Notes: generated by a model from the sequence alone, not told the origin. Positions 27,473 through 36,554 are shown, counted from the stretch's first letter. The stretch is DNA of 64,000 nt from Bradyrhizobium sp. CCBAU 53421 (GCF_015291625.1 NZ_CP030047.1:1488001-1552000), one strand, 5' to 3'. Translations and numbers: made by a program.

Positions 27473-27834
27473 CTCGACGTCCAATTTGTCCCGAAATCGG
27501 GTTCCGGAGCAGGTTCCGTGGGTGGTGTTTGCGGAGCCCTTAGCATGGCCGATCCATGGTTTCGACAGGGATTAGCCAAGTGGCTTAATGATTGGGTTCG
27601 TTAACGATTTTACGACGGCTTGGCTAGGGCCGGGCCCGCTGAATTGCGAGTGAGGTGAGCACGCCTCTCAGACTCCCTCCCCCCTTGCGGGGGAGGCTTG
27701 GGGAGAGGGGTAAGCCCCGGGCTGCAGCGGTCGAGATAGCTTCGGCTCCGTGCAATCCAGCTCTGGCAACGCGCACGTCGCAAGTGTGAATCCGTGCGAA
27801 CCGTCACGCGGCGGAGCAAGCGGCAGCCCTCTCC
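27473..27834. other. Gene-free stretch between hisZ and rsmE (362 bp)
   Basis: Mostly occupied by an inverted pair of CTCCCCC-type repeats (27672-27864). The remainder is probably the hisZG promoter region near 27500-27600. Confidence 0.5.
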
Positions 27835-27864
27835 CTAACCCTCCCCCGCAAGGGGGGAGGGAAC
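27672..27864. repeat. Inverted pair of CTCCCCCC...GGGGGGAG repeats that enters the rsmE 3' end
   Basis: Arms at about 27672-27711 and 27826-27864 are near-inverse copies (CTCCCCCCTTGCGGGGGAG and CTCCCCCGCAAGGGGGGAG). The right arm overlaps the last codons and the stop of rsmE. The left arm and its flank (GTGAGGTGAGCACGCCTCTC) recur at 55970-56036. Confidence 0.85.
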
Positions 27865-28632
27865 CCTACCGCCGGTACGTCCATCACTACCCTTCCAATC
27901 TCCCAGCGCCGCCTGCACCAGCGCCAGCGCGGCGACGGCGGCGGTGTCGGCGCGCAGGATGCGCGGGCCGAGTGCGAGACGGAGGATGCTGGGCTGGCGC
28001 AGCAGCAGCGTGCGCTCCTCCTCGGCAAAGCCGCCCTCGGGACCGATCAGCACGTCGATTCCGGCGTCCGCGGCTTTCGCCGCCTGCAGCGCCTGCACCG
28101 GGTTCGCAACCTCGGCCGCCTCGTCGCAGAACACCAGCAGCCGTGCCGGATCGCGCCCCGTCAGGAAGCGCTCGAGCGGGAGGGGCTCGGCGACCTCGGC
28201 AAGCGAGATGATGCCGCATTGCTCGGCGGCCTCGACCACATTGGCGCGCATCCGCTCGCCATTGACCCGCGACACCTGGGTAAAACGTGTCAGCACCGGC
28301 ACCAGCCGCGCCGCGCCCATTTCGACCGCCTTCTGCACCATATAGTCGAGCCGCGCGTGCTTCAGCGGCGCGAACACGTAGGTGACGTCGGGCAGGCGGT
28401 CCTGCGTGCGGGTCTGCGCTGCGATCGTCAGCGTGTCGGCCCGCTTGCGGCCGGAAATCGCCGCGCGCCATTCGCCGTCGCGGCCGTTGAACACCAGCAC
28501 GGTGTCGCCGGCGCCAAGCCGCAGCACGTTGCCGAGATAGTTGCTCTGGTCGCGTTCGAGCGGAACGATTGCGCCGGCACCGAGCGGGGCATCGACGAAG
28601 AGGCGGGGGCTGCGAAAATCGTGGTCAGGCAT
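27835..28632 (-). CDS. rsmE: 16S rRNA (uracil-1498-N3)-methyltransferase RsmE
   Basis: The 265-residue protein has RsmE motifs: PRLFVDAPL at the start, YVFAPLKHARLDYMVQKAVEMGA and the knotted SPOUT end LIGPEGGFAEEE...LALGPRILRADTAAVAAL. It methylates U1498 of 16S rRNA. ATG 28632 follows AAGGAC. The last ~15 residues (ending VPSPLAGEG) come from a repeat element and exceed the usual family end. Confidence 0.93.
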   Translation of the reverse strand: MPDHDFRSPRLFVDAPLGAGAIVPLERDQSNYLGNVLRLGAGDTVLVFNGRDGEWRAAISGRKRADTLTIAAQTRTQDRLPDVTYVFAPLKHARLDYMVQKAVEMGAARLVPVLTRFTQVSRVNGERMRANVVEAAEQCGIISLAEVAEPLPLERFLTGRDPARLLVFCDEAAEVANPVQALQAAKAADAGIDVLIGPEGGFAEEERTLLLRQPSILRLALGPRILRADTAAVAALALVQAALGDWKGSDGRTGGRVPSPLAGEG

Positions 28633-29090
28633 GTCCTTACGTTCCTGAGACGGTTCTTCAGTGCTGCGTGGAGCGTTTACCAAGCCGAGCGACACCGTAA
28701 TCGCGCGGACTCGTCAGGAACTGGCCGGCCAAGGTAGTAAGGACGCGTCGATACATTGCTTCTGTCACCAAGTCATTTTTTCCAGTCCGGGGGGTCGCTT
28801 GCACGCGGCCCCTTTTGTTTTTCAGTCGGTGCGGGACCGCAAAATTCAAACCGGTGCGTCACCGAAAATCCCGTTCAGGCAGATTTGATGGTTGTTTTTT
28901 ACCGCCGTTCGTAGCCTAAGGGCTTAGAATCGGGGCACAATTTAATGTGGCCGGTGTGGCCCTACGCCGCGCTGTCGCCCAAATCCACGGGTTGTTAAGG
29001 GCTCACAGGAATCGTAAAACGCCCCCAAATTCGTTGCTTCGTTTTGTTGCGCTGGGGTTGCCTGGACCTTTTGCCGGAGAAACACCCTCG
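28633..29090. other. Gene-free divergent region between rsmE and a secreted protein gene (458 bp)
   Basis: It contains a strong plus-strand terminator (28791-28822) with no protein gene before it, so a small RNA or attenuated leader is possible. The rest shows no repeat. Confidence 0.5.
28791..28822 (+). terminator. Orphan rho-independent terminator on the plus strand
   Basis: An 8-bp stem GGGGTCGC (28791-28798) with GCGGCCCC (28805-28812; one G-T pair), 6-nt loop, then TTTTGTTTTT. No coding region ends upstream on this strand. Confidence 0.75.
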
Positions 29091-29822
29091 ATGATCCGCC
29101 GACTGATCGTGCTGACCGTTGCCGCGACCGCCCTGTCCGCGGGGCACGCTGCCGCCCAGAGCGCATTTCCGGCGCCGCTGCCCAATCAAGGGAAGGCCGG
29201 CACCGCCTCGGATCCCGCTTTCCCGCCGGTCAATGGTATGCGTCCAAGCCAGGCTGGTACCGCTTCGGATCCCGCGTTCCCGCCGGTCAACGGCGCGCCG
29301 GCGGCCAGGGTCGGCGCCACGCCGTCGGCCTTTCCGAGCAATGGTGCAGCGCCGATCGCAGGCGGCGGTCTGTCGTCGCCGCCGCCCCCGCCGGGGGCCG
29401 GCGGTGGCCCCGGTGACGCCTGCATGAAGGATTTCGTCCCGCTGCGCGAGGAGACCGAGAAGCGCGGCAAGGCGATCAAGGCGGCGAGCGACCGCCACGC
29501 CAGTCCCCAGGAGGCCTGCAAGCTGATCGGCAATTACAGCCAGGCCGAAGTCAAGATGATCAAATACGTCGACACCAACGCGTCGAAGTGCGGAATCCCG
29601 CCGCAGATCTCCACCCAGCTCAAGGACGGCCACAAGAATACCGAAGCGCTGCTGAAGAAGGTCTGCAACGTCGCGGAGCAGGCGGCGGCGCAGCCGCGCG
29701 GGCCCGCGGGGCCGTCGCTGAGCGACGTGCTCGGCTCATCCGCCTCGCTGCCGGAAGCGACGCCGACCAAGAAGGGCGGCAGCACCTTCGATACGCTGAA
29801 CGGCAACGTTCTCACCCGATAA
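29091..29822 (+). CDS. Exported hypothetical protein with short peptide repeats
   Basis: The 243-residue protein has a signal peptide (MIRRLIVLTVAATALSAGHAAAQ). Its Pro/Gly-rich N-terminal half contains two copies of AGTASDPAFPPVNG. A conserved Cys-containing part follows (GDACMKDFVPLREETEKRGKAIKAASDRHASPQEACKLIGNY... SKCGIPPQISTQLKDGHKNTEALLKKVC), with four Cys. ATG 29091 follows CCGGAGAA. It is probably periplasmic; the function is unknown. It runs towards ubiA. Confidence 0.75.
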   Translation: MIRRLIVLTVAATALSAGHAAAQSAFPAPLPNQGKAGTASDPAFPPVNGMRPSQAGTASDPAFPPVNGAPAARVGATPSAFPSNGAAPIAGGGLSSPPPPPGAGGGPGDACMKDFVPLREETEKRGKAIKAASDRHASPQEACKLIGNYSQAEVKMIKYVDTNASKCGIPPQISTQLKDGHKNTEALLKKVCNVAEQAAAQPRGPAGPSLSDVLGSSASLPEATPTKKGGSTFDTLNGNVLTR

Positions 29823-29847
29823 GGGTCCGTCCGATGATTGACCGCAG

Positions 29848-30780
29848 ATGAGTGACGTTTCCGCCCGCGTTGCCGACTCGACAGGCAACTGGGTGGATAC
29901 CCATGCGCCGGTCTGGTCGCGGCCCTATCTGCGGCTTGCGCGCTACGACCGGCCGATCGGCTCCTGGCTGCTCTTGATGCCATGCTGGTGGTCGGCGGCG
30001 CTCGCCGCCGGCGTCGCGCATGATGTCCGCTCGCTGCCGCTCGTCGTCCTGCTGTTCTTGATCGGCGCCTTCGTGATGCGCGGCGCGGGCTGCACCTGGA
30101 ACGACATCACCGATCGCGATCTCGACGCGAAGGTCGAGCGCACCCGGTCGCGGCCGATCCCGGCCGGGCAGGTGTCGGTGACGCAGGCCGTGGTGTTCAT
30201 GGTGCTGCAGGCGCTGATCGGGCTTGCCGTGCTTTTGCAGTTCAACCGCTTCGCTGTCATGACCGGCATCGCCTCGCTCGTGATCGTCGCGATCTACCCG
30301 TTCATGAAGCGGATCACCTGGTGGCCGCAGGTCGTGCTCGGCCTCGCGTTTTCCTACGGCGCGCTGATGGGATTTGCGGTGACCTTGGAGCGCATCGATC
30401 CGGCCGCGATCGCGCTTTACGCCGGATCGATCGCCTGGGTGATCGCCTACGACACCATCTATGCCCACCAGGACGCCGAGGATGATGCGCTGATCGGCGT
30501 CAAATCCACCGCGCGCCTGTTCGGCGCACGCACCCATCTGGCGCTTATGATTTTCTACGGCCTCGCCGTGCTGCTGATCGGCGTGGCGTTCGCGCTTGCG
30601 GGCGCGCGCTGGCCGGCGTGGATCGGGCTAGCGGCGTTCGCGTTGCATCTCGCCTGGCAGGTCCGCCGGCTCGACACCAGCGATCCCGCACTCTGTCTGC
30701 GCATCTTCAAGTCCAACCGCGACGCCGGCTTCATCCTGTTCGCGAGCCTGATCGTCGATGCGGTGCTGCGCGCGGGGTGA
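29848..30780 (+). CDS. ubiA: 4-hydroxybenzoate polyprenyltransferase UbiA
   Basis: The 310-residue integral membrane enzyme has both Asp-rich motifs, NDITDRDLDAKVERTRSRPIP and YDTIYAHQDAEDD, needed for polyprenyl-diphosphate binding, plus about eight hydrophobic helices. It prenylates 4-hydroxybenzoate in ubiquinone biosynthesis. It starts 25 bp after the secreted-protein gene in the same direction. Confidence 0.94.
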   Translation: MSDVSARVADSTGNWVDTHAPVWSRPYLRLARYDRPIGSWLLLMPCWWSAALAAGVAHDVRSLPLVVLLFLIGAFVMRGAGCTWNDITDRDLDAKVERTRSRPIPAGQVSVTQAVVFMVLQALIGLAVLLQFNRFAVMTGIASLVIVAIYPFMKRITWWPQVVLGLAFSYGALMGFAVTLERIDPAAIALYAGSIAWVIAYDTIYAHQDAEDDALIGVKSTARLFGARTHLALMIFYGLAVLLIGVAFALAGARWPAWIGLAAFALHLAWQVRRLDTSDPALCLRIFKSNRDAGFILFASLIVDAVLRAG

Positions 30781-31182
30781 CGACGCTCTCGTCATTCCGG
30801 GGCTCGCGCCAAGTGGCGCGCCCCGGAATGACGGAGAGATGTTGCGAGAATGCGAAGCTGCGTCCCACCACAACTGTCATCGCCCGGCTCGACCGGGCGA
30901 TCCAGTACGCCGCGGCTTCTCGATTCAAGCATCGGCGTCTCTGGAATACTGGATCGCCCGGTCGAGGCCGGGCGATGACACCGCGTGGTGTGAGACGATG
31001 AATCGAAACCCATCCTCATCGTCGTCCCTGCGAAAGCAGGGACCCATAACCACAAATGGTTATCGGTTGTCGATGCCGGAACGACGAGTCCCTTCAACAA
31101 CGAAAGCTGCGGCGTATGGGTCCCTGCTTTCGCAGGGACGACAGCGGTTGTGAGGCGAGCTGTGTACGAAGAAACGATAAAA
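30781..31182. repeat. Cluster of three different palindromic repeats
   Basis: Three elements lie in a row between convergent genes: 30791-30832 (GTCATTCCGGGGC and its inverse), 30875-30980 (arms with ATCGCCCGG...CCGGGCGAT, a relative of the groESL and 48764 elements) and 31021-31142 (28-bp arms around TCCCTGCGAAAGCAGGGA). No gene is present. Confidence 0.85.
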
Positions 31183-31707
31183 CTAATCCCGCGCGATGAT
31201 CTCGCGCTCGTCGCGATGCACGGTGGTGCCGTTGAGGCTGACGCCGGCGCGGCGGCGGACCAGGAATTTCGGGCGGCGCGCGCGGACCGCGTTGCGGCGG
31301 CGGCGGCGCGGGGCGGGCTGGCGCGGCGCCGGCTCGGTCAGTTGCGGCAGACGGAAGATGTCGCTCCACATCTGCCAGGCGGAGCTGATCTCCTCGGCAT
31401 CCGAACCGCTGCCGAGCGGAATGCTGAGCGCGGGATCGCGGTGAACCAGCACCAGCATCTGCGCGTCGTCGATGCCGCGCAGCGCGACGCCGAGGAAATC
31501 GCTGACGCGAACGTTGACCGCCATCCGCATGCCGAGAACCGCGCGGCGCAGCACGACATGTTCGCGATGAAGCTCGACCTGCCGCATGCCGCCATCCGCG
31601 CGCGCATCCTGCGCGTGGAAGCTGAGCGGAAGGGAAAGAGGGTCGAGCCGTAGTGCGCGGCTCGACCCGGCGGAATTGATTCCGCTTGTTGGTGTTTGAC
31701 GCCTCAA
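31183..31707 (-). CDS. DUF6101 family protein
   Basis: The 174-residue protein (RRQTPTSGINSAGSSRALRLDPLSLP...VELHREHVVLRRAVLGMRMAVNVRVSDFLGVALRG...DDAQMLVLVHRDPALSIPL) matches a family known mainly from Bradyrhizobium relatives. The C-terminal 45 residues are Arg/Pro-rich. It starts with TTG (31707) preceded by GGGGAG; the next Met would remove the conserved N-terminus. The function is unknown. Confidence 0.75.
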   Translation of the reverse strand: MRRQTPTSGINSAGSSRALRLDPLSLPLSFHAQDARADGGMRQVELHREHVVLRRAVLGMRMAVNVRVSDFLGVALRGIDDAQMLVLVHRDPALSIPLGSGSDAEEISSAWQMWSDIFRLPQLTEPAPRQPAPRRRRRNAVRARRPKFLVRRRAGVSLNGTTVHRDEREIIARD

Positions 31708-31983
31708 AGCCTTAGTCTCCCCGCCGGGATTATGTTCCCGGTCGATGTGTGAGAGCCTAGCCGAGCGATCGCCGTTTCGGCTTAAAAAGCCTGGTTAATC
31801 CCTCCTCACCTCGTGCCATGATTGACAAGAGGTTGGCCCGCATGATTGACGAAGCCTTGCGCCGATCACTCAAATCTTTGTTGCTCGCCGGTGCAAAGTG
31901 CTTGAAATCCCTGTGAATCCGGCACATCTGGTTAGGTCTGTCGACGCCATTCCGGGCCCCCCTCAATCCGCAGGAATTCGTTC

Positions 31984-33372
31984 GTGAACTCTTCACCATC
32001 TGCATCGCGACACGGCGATACCTCCGATCTGTTCGACCAGTCCGGCCTCAGCGATCTCGCGCAGCGGCTGGTCGAAGCCGCAAAACGCGCCGGCGCCGAT
32101 GCGGCCGATGCCATCGCGGTGCGCGGCGTCTCGCAAGGCGTCGAAGTGCGTGACGGCCGCGTCGAGGAAACCGAGCGTTCCGAAGGCGATGATGTCGGCC
32201 TCAGGGTGTTCGTCGGCCAACGCCAGGCGGTGGTGTCGACCAATGACGTCAGCGGCGACGAGATTGCGAAGCTCGCCGAGCGGGCGGTCGCGATGGCCCG
32301 CGTCGCGCCGGACGACAAATATGTCGGCCTCGCCGATCCCGCGCTGCTCGCGCATGATTTTCCCGATCTCGATCTGCTCGACCGCACCGTCCCGACCACG
32401 GCCGAGCTCGAGCAGCGCGCCATCGAAGCGGAAGCTGCCGCGCTCGCGGTCAAGGGCGTCACCAAGTCCGGCGGTGCGTCGGCCTCGACCGGGATCGGCG
32501 GCATGGTGCTGGTGACGTCGACCGGCTTCCACGGCTCCTATCTTCGTTCCAGCCACGGCATCTCGACGACCGCGATTTCCGGTGAGGGCACCGGCATGGA
32601 GCGCGACTATGATTTCACCAGCGCGCCGCATGCCTCCGATCTCGATTCCCCCACGACCGTTGGCCGCAAGGCCGGCGAGCGCGCGGTGGCGCGGGGAAAT
32701 CCGCGCAAGGTCGAGACCTGCAAGGTGCCCGTGGTGTTCGATCCGCGCGTGGCCGGCTCGATTGTCGGCCATCTGGTCGGCGCCATCAACGGCGCCTCGA
32801 TCGCGCGCAAGACCAGCTTCCTGAAGGACAAGCTCGGCGAGCAGCTGTTCTCCAGGGATATCCGCATCATCGACGATCCCCTGCGCGTGCGCGGCCTGCG
32901 CTCGCAGACCTTCGATGCCGAAGGCGTCAAGGTGAAGAAGATCGCGCTGATCGACGAGGGCGTGCTGACCACCTGGGTGCTGGATTCGGCGACCGCGCGC
33001 GAGCTTGGCCTGGTCACGACCGGGCATGCGCATCGCGGCGTGTCGTCCTCGCCGTCGCCCGGAACGTATAATCTGCATCTCGAGCCGGGTGCGGTGACGC
33101 CGAAGGAGCTGATCTCCGACATCAAGCAGGGCTTCTATGTCACCGACCTGATCGGCTCCGGGGTCAACGGCGTGACCGGGGATTACAGCCGCGGCGCGTC
33201 CGGCTTCTGGATCGAGAATGGCGAGATCACCTATCCGGTCAGCGAAGTGACCATCGCCGGACACCTGCTGCCAATGTTCAAGTCGCTGGTCGCCGCCAAC
33301 GATCTGGAGTTCCGCTACGGCGTCAATTCACCGACCTTGCGTATCGAGGGCCTGACGCTTGGCGGACGCTGA
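31984..33372 (+). CDS. pmbA: TldD/PmbA family protein (PmbA type)
   Basis: The 462-residue protein has the family pattern: VEVRDGRVEETERSEGDDVGLRVFVG near the N-terminus, VVFDPRVAGSIVGHLVGAINGASIARKTSFLKDKLGEQ in the middle and GSGVNGVTGDYSRGASGFWIENGEI late. It lacks the TldD HExxxH zinc site, so it is the PmbA (TldE) partner, which acts with TldD in peptide processing. Its 3' end overlaps the next gene by 14 bp. Confidence 0.88.
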   Translation: MNSSPSASRHGDTSDLFDQSGLSDLAQRLVEAAKRAGADAADAIAVRGVSQGVEVRDGRVEETERSEGDDVGLRVFVGQRQAVVSTNDVSGDEIAKLAERAVAMARVAPDDKYVGLADPALLAHDFPDLDLLDRTVPTTAELEQRAIEAEAAALAVKGVTKSGGASASTGIGGMVLVTSTGFHGSYLRSSHGISTTAISGEGTGMERDYDFTSAPHASDLDSPTTVGRKAGERAVARGNPRKVETCKVPVVFDPRVAGSIVGHLVGAINGASIARKTSFLKDKLGEQLFSRDIRIIDDPLRVRGLRSQTFDAEGVKVKKIALIDEGVLTTWVLDSATARELGLVTTGHAHRGVSSSPSPGTYNLHLEPGAVTPKELISDIKQGFYVTDLIGSGVNGVTGDYSRGASGFWIENGEITYPVSEVTIAGHLLPMFKSLVAANDLEFRYGVNSPTLRIEGLTLGGR

Positions 33373-34168
33373 TACGGACGATTGGACCAAGGCGCGCGAT
33401 GCCGCCTTGCTGACCAAGACAGTGCAGGAGGCGGGCCGGCTCGGCCTGTCGATGTTCCGCACCGAGTTGAAGAACTGGATCAAGGGCGCGTCCTCGCCGG
33501 TCTCCGAGGCCGACATCGCAGTCAACGACCTCCTGGAGCAGCAGCTGCGTTCGGCAACGCCTGCCTATGGCTGGCTGTCGGAGGAAAGCGCCGACGACGC
33601 GAGCAGGCTCGGCAAGCGCTTCACCTGGATCGTCGATCCGATCGACGGCACCCGCGCCTATCTCGCCGGCCGCGAGGACTGGTGCGTCAGTGTGGCGCTG
33701 GTTGAAAACGCATCGCCGGTGCTCGCGGCGGTGTATGCGCCGGTGACCGAGGAATTCTTCTTCGCCGCCCGCGGCCAGGGCGCCACCCTGAACGACAGCG
33801 GCGTGCACGCGACCACAGGCACCGATTTCAATTTTCCCCGCATGGCCGGACCGAAGCCGCTGGTGCAGCGGCTCAGCCCGACGTCGGACGAGATCACGTT
33901 GTTTCCGCGGATCGGATCGCTGGCGCTGCGGCTGTGCCGTGTAGCACAAGGTCGACTTGACGCCGCCTTTGCGGGCGGGCAAAGCCGCGACTGGGATCTT
34001 GCCGCCGCGAATTTGATCGTGCAGGAAGCGGGTGGTAAGATGACCGCGCTCTCGGGGGAAGCGATTGAGTACAATCGCCGGGAGGTGACGCATGGGGTGC
34101 TGGTGGCAGCAGGACGCGAACGTCATGCACGCATTGTCGAGCATTTTCGCAACCGTCCATTGCCGTAA
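33359..34168 (+). CDS. Inositol-monophosphatase superfamily, probably 3'(2'),5'-bisphosphate nucleotidase CysQ
   Basis: The 269-residue enzyme has the metal-binding motifs SEESADD, WIVDPIDGTRAY and SRDWDLAAANLIVQEAGGKMT. It could hydrolyse 3'-phosphoadenosine-5'-phosphate (CysQ) or inositol phosphate. TTG 33359 is the start, with GAGGG upstream, inside the pmbA end; the next Met is far downstream. It precedes the envelope gene group. Confidence 0.85.
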   Translation: MADADTDDWTKARDAALLTKTVQEAGRLGLSMFRTELKNWIKGASSPVSEADIAVNDLLEQQLRSATPAYGWLSEESADDASRLGKRFTWIVDPIDGTRAYLAGREDWCVSVALVENASPVLAAVYAPVTEEFFFAARGQGATLNDSGVHATTGTDFNFPRMAGPKPLVQRLSPTSDEITLFPRIGSLALRLCRVAQGRLDAAFAGGQSRDWDLAAANLIVQEAGGKMTALSGEAIEYNRREVTHGVLVAAGRERHARIVEHFRNRPLP

Positions 34169-34209
34169 GGCCCCGCCGATCCGCGCCGCGTTTCCGATCG
34201 TGACGAACG

Positions 34210-34253
34210 GACCTGTTACGACAGACCTGTGACGACCAGACTTGTGACGATCA
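34210..34253. repeat. Three tandem ~15-bp repeats upstream of the DUF4170 gene
   Basis: GACCTGTTACGACA (34210-34223), GACCTGTGACGACCA (34224-34238) and GACTTGTGACGATCA (34239-34253) lie in direct tandem between cysQ-like and DUF4170 genes. Confidence 0.65.
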
Positions 34254-34298
34254 AGACTTCACTTCTTTGCCGGGCATCTCGTTAGGAAAACCACCATC

Positions 34299-34547
34299 AT
34301 GTCAGACAATGCCCAGCCGCAGCTGCTTCACCTCGTTATCGGCGGCGAGTTGACCGATCTCGAGCACAACACCTTCAAGAATCTGGACGAAGTCGAGATC
34401 GTCGGGGTCTACCCGAACTATGCGACCGCCTATGCGGCCTGGAAGGCGAAGGCGCAGGCGACCGTGGACAACGCCCAGATGCGCTATTTCGTCGTTCACC
34501 TCCACCGGTTGCTCGATCCCGAGCAGGACACAAAGCATTCCCATTGA
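34299..34547 (+). CDS. DUF4170 domain-containing protein
   Basis: The 82-residue soluble protein (LLHLVIGGELTDLEHNTFKNLDEVEIVGVYPNYATAYAAWKAKAQATVDNAQMRYFVVHLHRLLDPE) matches DUF4170, a small alphaproteobacterial family often placed next to DUF374/kdtA genes. The next gene starts inside its stop (TTGA). The role is unknown, possibly linked to envelope assembly. Confidence 0.9.
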   Translation: MSDNAQPQLLHLVIGGELTDLEHNTFKNLDEVEIVGVYPNYATAYAAWKAKAQATVDNAQMRYFVVHLHRLLDPEQDTKHSH

Positions 34548-35257
34548 AACGACTTCTTCGCGATCTGCTGCGCAGCGGCTTCGTGCAGCGCGCGCTGGGT
34601 GTGCTTGCGGCCGAGTATCTGCGGCTGGTGTGGTACACCAACCGCTTCATCTATCAGCCGCATGACGTCTACGAGATCGTCGAGCCCCTGATGCCGGCGA
34701 TCTTCGTGTTCTGGCACGGCCAGCACTTCATGACGCCGTTCATCAAGACCAAGGACAGCTACCGCGCCAAGGTCTTGATCTCCCGCCACCGCGACGGCGA
34801 GTTCAACGCGCTTGCGGTCGAGCGGCTCGGCATCGGCACGATCAGGGGTTCCGGCGACCATTCCGGCGCGTTCCATCGCAAGGGCGGCGTCGGCGCCTTC
34901 CTGGAGATGGTCCGGGCGCTGGAAGACGGCTGCAACATGGCCACTACCGCCGACGTGCCGAAGCGGGCGCGGGTGGCGGGCCTCGGGGCCATCATGCTGG
35001 CGCGGGAAACCGGCCGGCCGATCATCCCCTTTGCGATGGTCACCAGCCGATTCATCCGGTTGAAAAACTGGGATTCCACGACCATCAATTTGCCATTCGG
35101 GCGCGGCGCAGTGGTAGGTATTGAGCCGGTCTATGTGCCGCCCGATGCCGATGCCGCGACGATGGAAAAGCTTCGGCAGCACGTGGAGAACCTGCTCAAC
35201 GAAGCGACCCGGCGTGCCTATGCAGCCGTCGGCCGGCCGGAGGCAACGCTTGGCTAG
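34544..35257 (+). CDS. DUF374 / lysophospholipid acyltransferase family protein
   Basis: The 237-residue protein has the DUF374 features: FVFWHGQHFMTPF, ISRHRDGEFNALAVERLGIGTIRGSG, TTADVPKRARVAGLGAIMLARETGRPIIPFAM. It is an acyltransferase-like family usually found beside kdtA. It starts at TTG 34544, overlapping the DUF4170 stop. A role in lipid A or lipid acylation is inferred from position. Confidence 0.87.
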   Translation: MKRLLRDLLRSGFVQRALGVLAAEYLRLVWYTNRFIYQPHDVYEIVEPLMPAIFVFWHGQHFMTPFIKTKDSYRAKVLISRHRDGEFNALAVERLGIGTIRGSGDHSGAFHRKGGVGAFLEMVRALEDGCNMATTADVPKRARVAGLGAIMLARETGRPIIPFAMVTSRFIRLKNWDSTTINLPFGRGAVVGIEPVYVPPDADAATMEKLRQHVENLLNEATRRAYAAVGRPEATLG

Positions 35258-36554
35258 CTCGCTACCGATGACGTTGCGTGTCTACCGCAAGCTGTCGTCC
35301 GCGATGGTGCCGCTGGCGCCTGCCCTGATCAAGCGGCGGCTCAAGCTCGGCAAGGAAGACCCCGAGCGGGTCGGCGAGCGGCGCGGCGTCAGCGCCGATA
35401 CCAGGCCGCAGGGGCCGCTGGTGTGGATCCACGGCGCCAGCGTCGGCGAGGTGCTGGCGGCCGTGGGGCTGATCGAGCGGCTGCGCGCACTCAATCTGCG
35501 CATCCTGCTGACCTCAGGCACGGTGACCTCGGCCGCGATCGTGGCCAAGCGCTTTCCGCCCGACGTGATCCATCAATACGTGCCGTACGACTCGCCGCGC
35601 TACGTCGCGCGCTTCCTCGACCACTGGCATCCGTCGCTGGCGCTGTTCATCGAGTCCGACCTGTGGCCGAACCTGATCCTGTCGAGTGCCGCGCGGCGGC
35701 TGCCGATGGTCTTGATCAACGGGCGGATGTCGCAGCGCTCGTTCCCGCGCTGGCGCCGGGTCTCCAACACCATCGGGGCGCTGCTCGGCCGGTTCGACAT
35801 CTGCCTCGCGCAGTCGAAGATCGATGCCGAACGCTTTGCCGCGCTGGGCAGCCCCAATGTCATGGTCACCGGCAACCTCAAGCTCGACGTCGCGGCGCCG
35901 CCGGCCGATCCGGCCAAGCTGGAGCGGCTGATGTCGGTGACGCGCGGCCGCGCGATCGTGGTCGCCGCATCCACCCATCCGGGTGAGGAAGAGCTTCTGA
36001 TCGAGGCACACAAATCGCTCGCCGGATACTTCCCCGGGCTGCTCACGGTGATCGTGCCGCGGCATGCCGCGCGCGGCGAGGCGGTGGCGCGGCTGGTGAC
36101 GGAAGCAGGGCTGCGCCCCGGGCTGCGCTCGCATGAGGAGCTGCCGGTCGCGACAACCGATATCTACGTCGCCGACACGATGGGCGAGCTCGGCCTGTTC
36201 TATCGCCTGGCGCCGATCGTGTTCATGGGTGGCTCGCTGGTCGCGCATGGCGGCCAGAATCCGATCGAGGCGATCAAGCTCGGCGCTGCGATCGTGCACG
36301 GCCCGCACGTCTTCAATTTCACCGACGTTTACGAGGCGCTCGATCGTGCCGGCGGCGCGCGCCGCGCCGACGATCTGGAAGCGCTGGTCAAGCAGCTCGG
36401 CCAGTTCCTCGCCAACCCCGTGGCGCGCGATACGTCGGTGGTCGCCTCCGAGCGCGTCGTCGAGCAGCTCGGGGGTGCGCTGGACCGCACCGTGACCGCT
36501 CTCGAGCCCTATCTGTTGCAGTTGCAGCTCGAGATGGGAGCCGCCAATGCGTGA
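35250..36554 (+). CDS. kdtA: 3-deoxy-D-manno-octulosonic acid (Kdo) transferase
   Basis: The ~434-residue GT30 enzyme has WIHGASVGEV, LLTSGTVTSAAIV, LINGRMSQRSF and the C-terminal MGGSLVAHGGQNPIEAIKLGAAIVHGP typical of KdtA/WaaA. It adds Kdo to lipid IVA at the inner membrane. TTG 35250 has GGAGG six bases upstream and overlaps the DUF374 stop; ATG 35268 is an alternative without a clear site. lpxK follows with an 8-bp overlap. Confidence 0.92.
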   Translation: MASSLPMTLRVYRKLSSAMVPLAPALIKRRLKLGKEDPERVGERRGVSADTRPQGPLVWIHGASVGEVLAAVGLIERLRALNLRILLTSGTVTSAAIVAKRFPPDVIHQYVPYDSPRYVARFLDHWHPSLALFIESDLWPNLILSSAARRLPMVLINGRMSQRSFPRWRRVSNTIGALLGRFDICLAQSKIDAERFAALGSPNVMVTGNLKLDVAAPPADPAKLERLMSVTRGRAIVVAASTHPGEEELLIEAHKSLAGYFPGLLTVIVPRHAARGEAVARLVTEAGLRPGLRSHEELPVATTDIYVADTMGELGLFYRLAPIVFMGGSLVAHGGQNPIEAIKLGAAIVHGPHVFNFTDVYEALDRAGGARRADDLEALVKQLGQFLANPVARDTSVVASERVVEQLGGALDRTVTALEPYLLQLQLEMGAANA

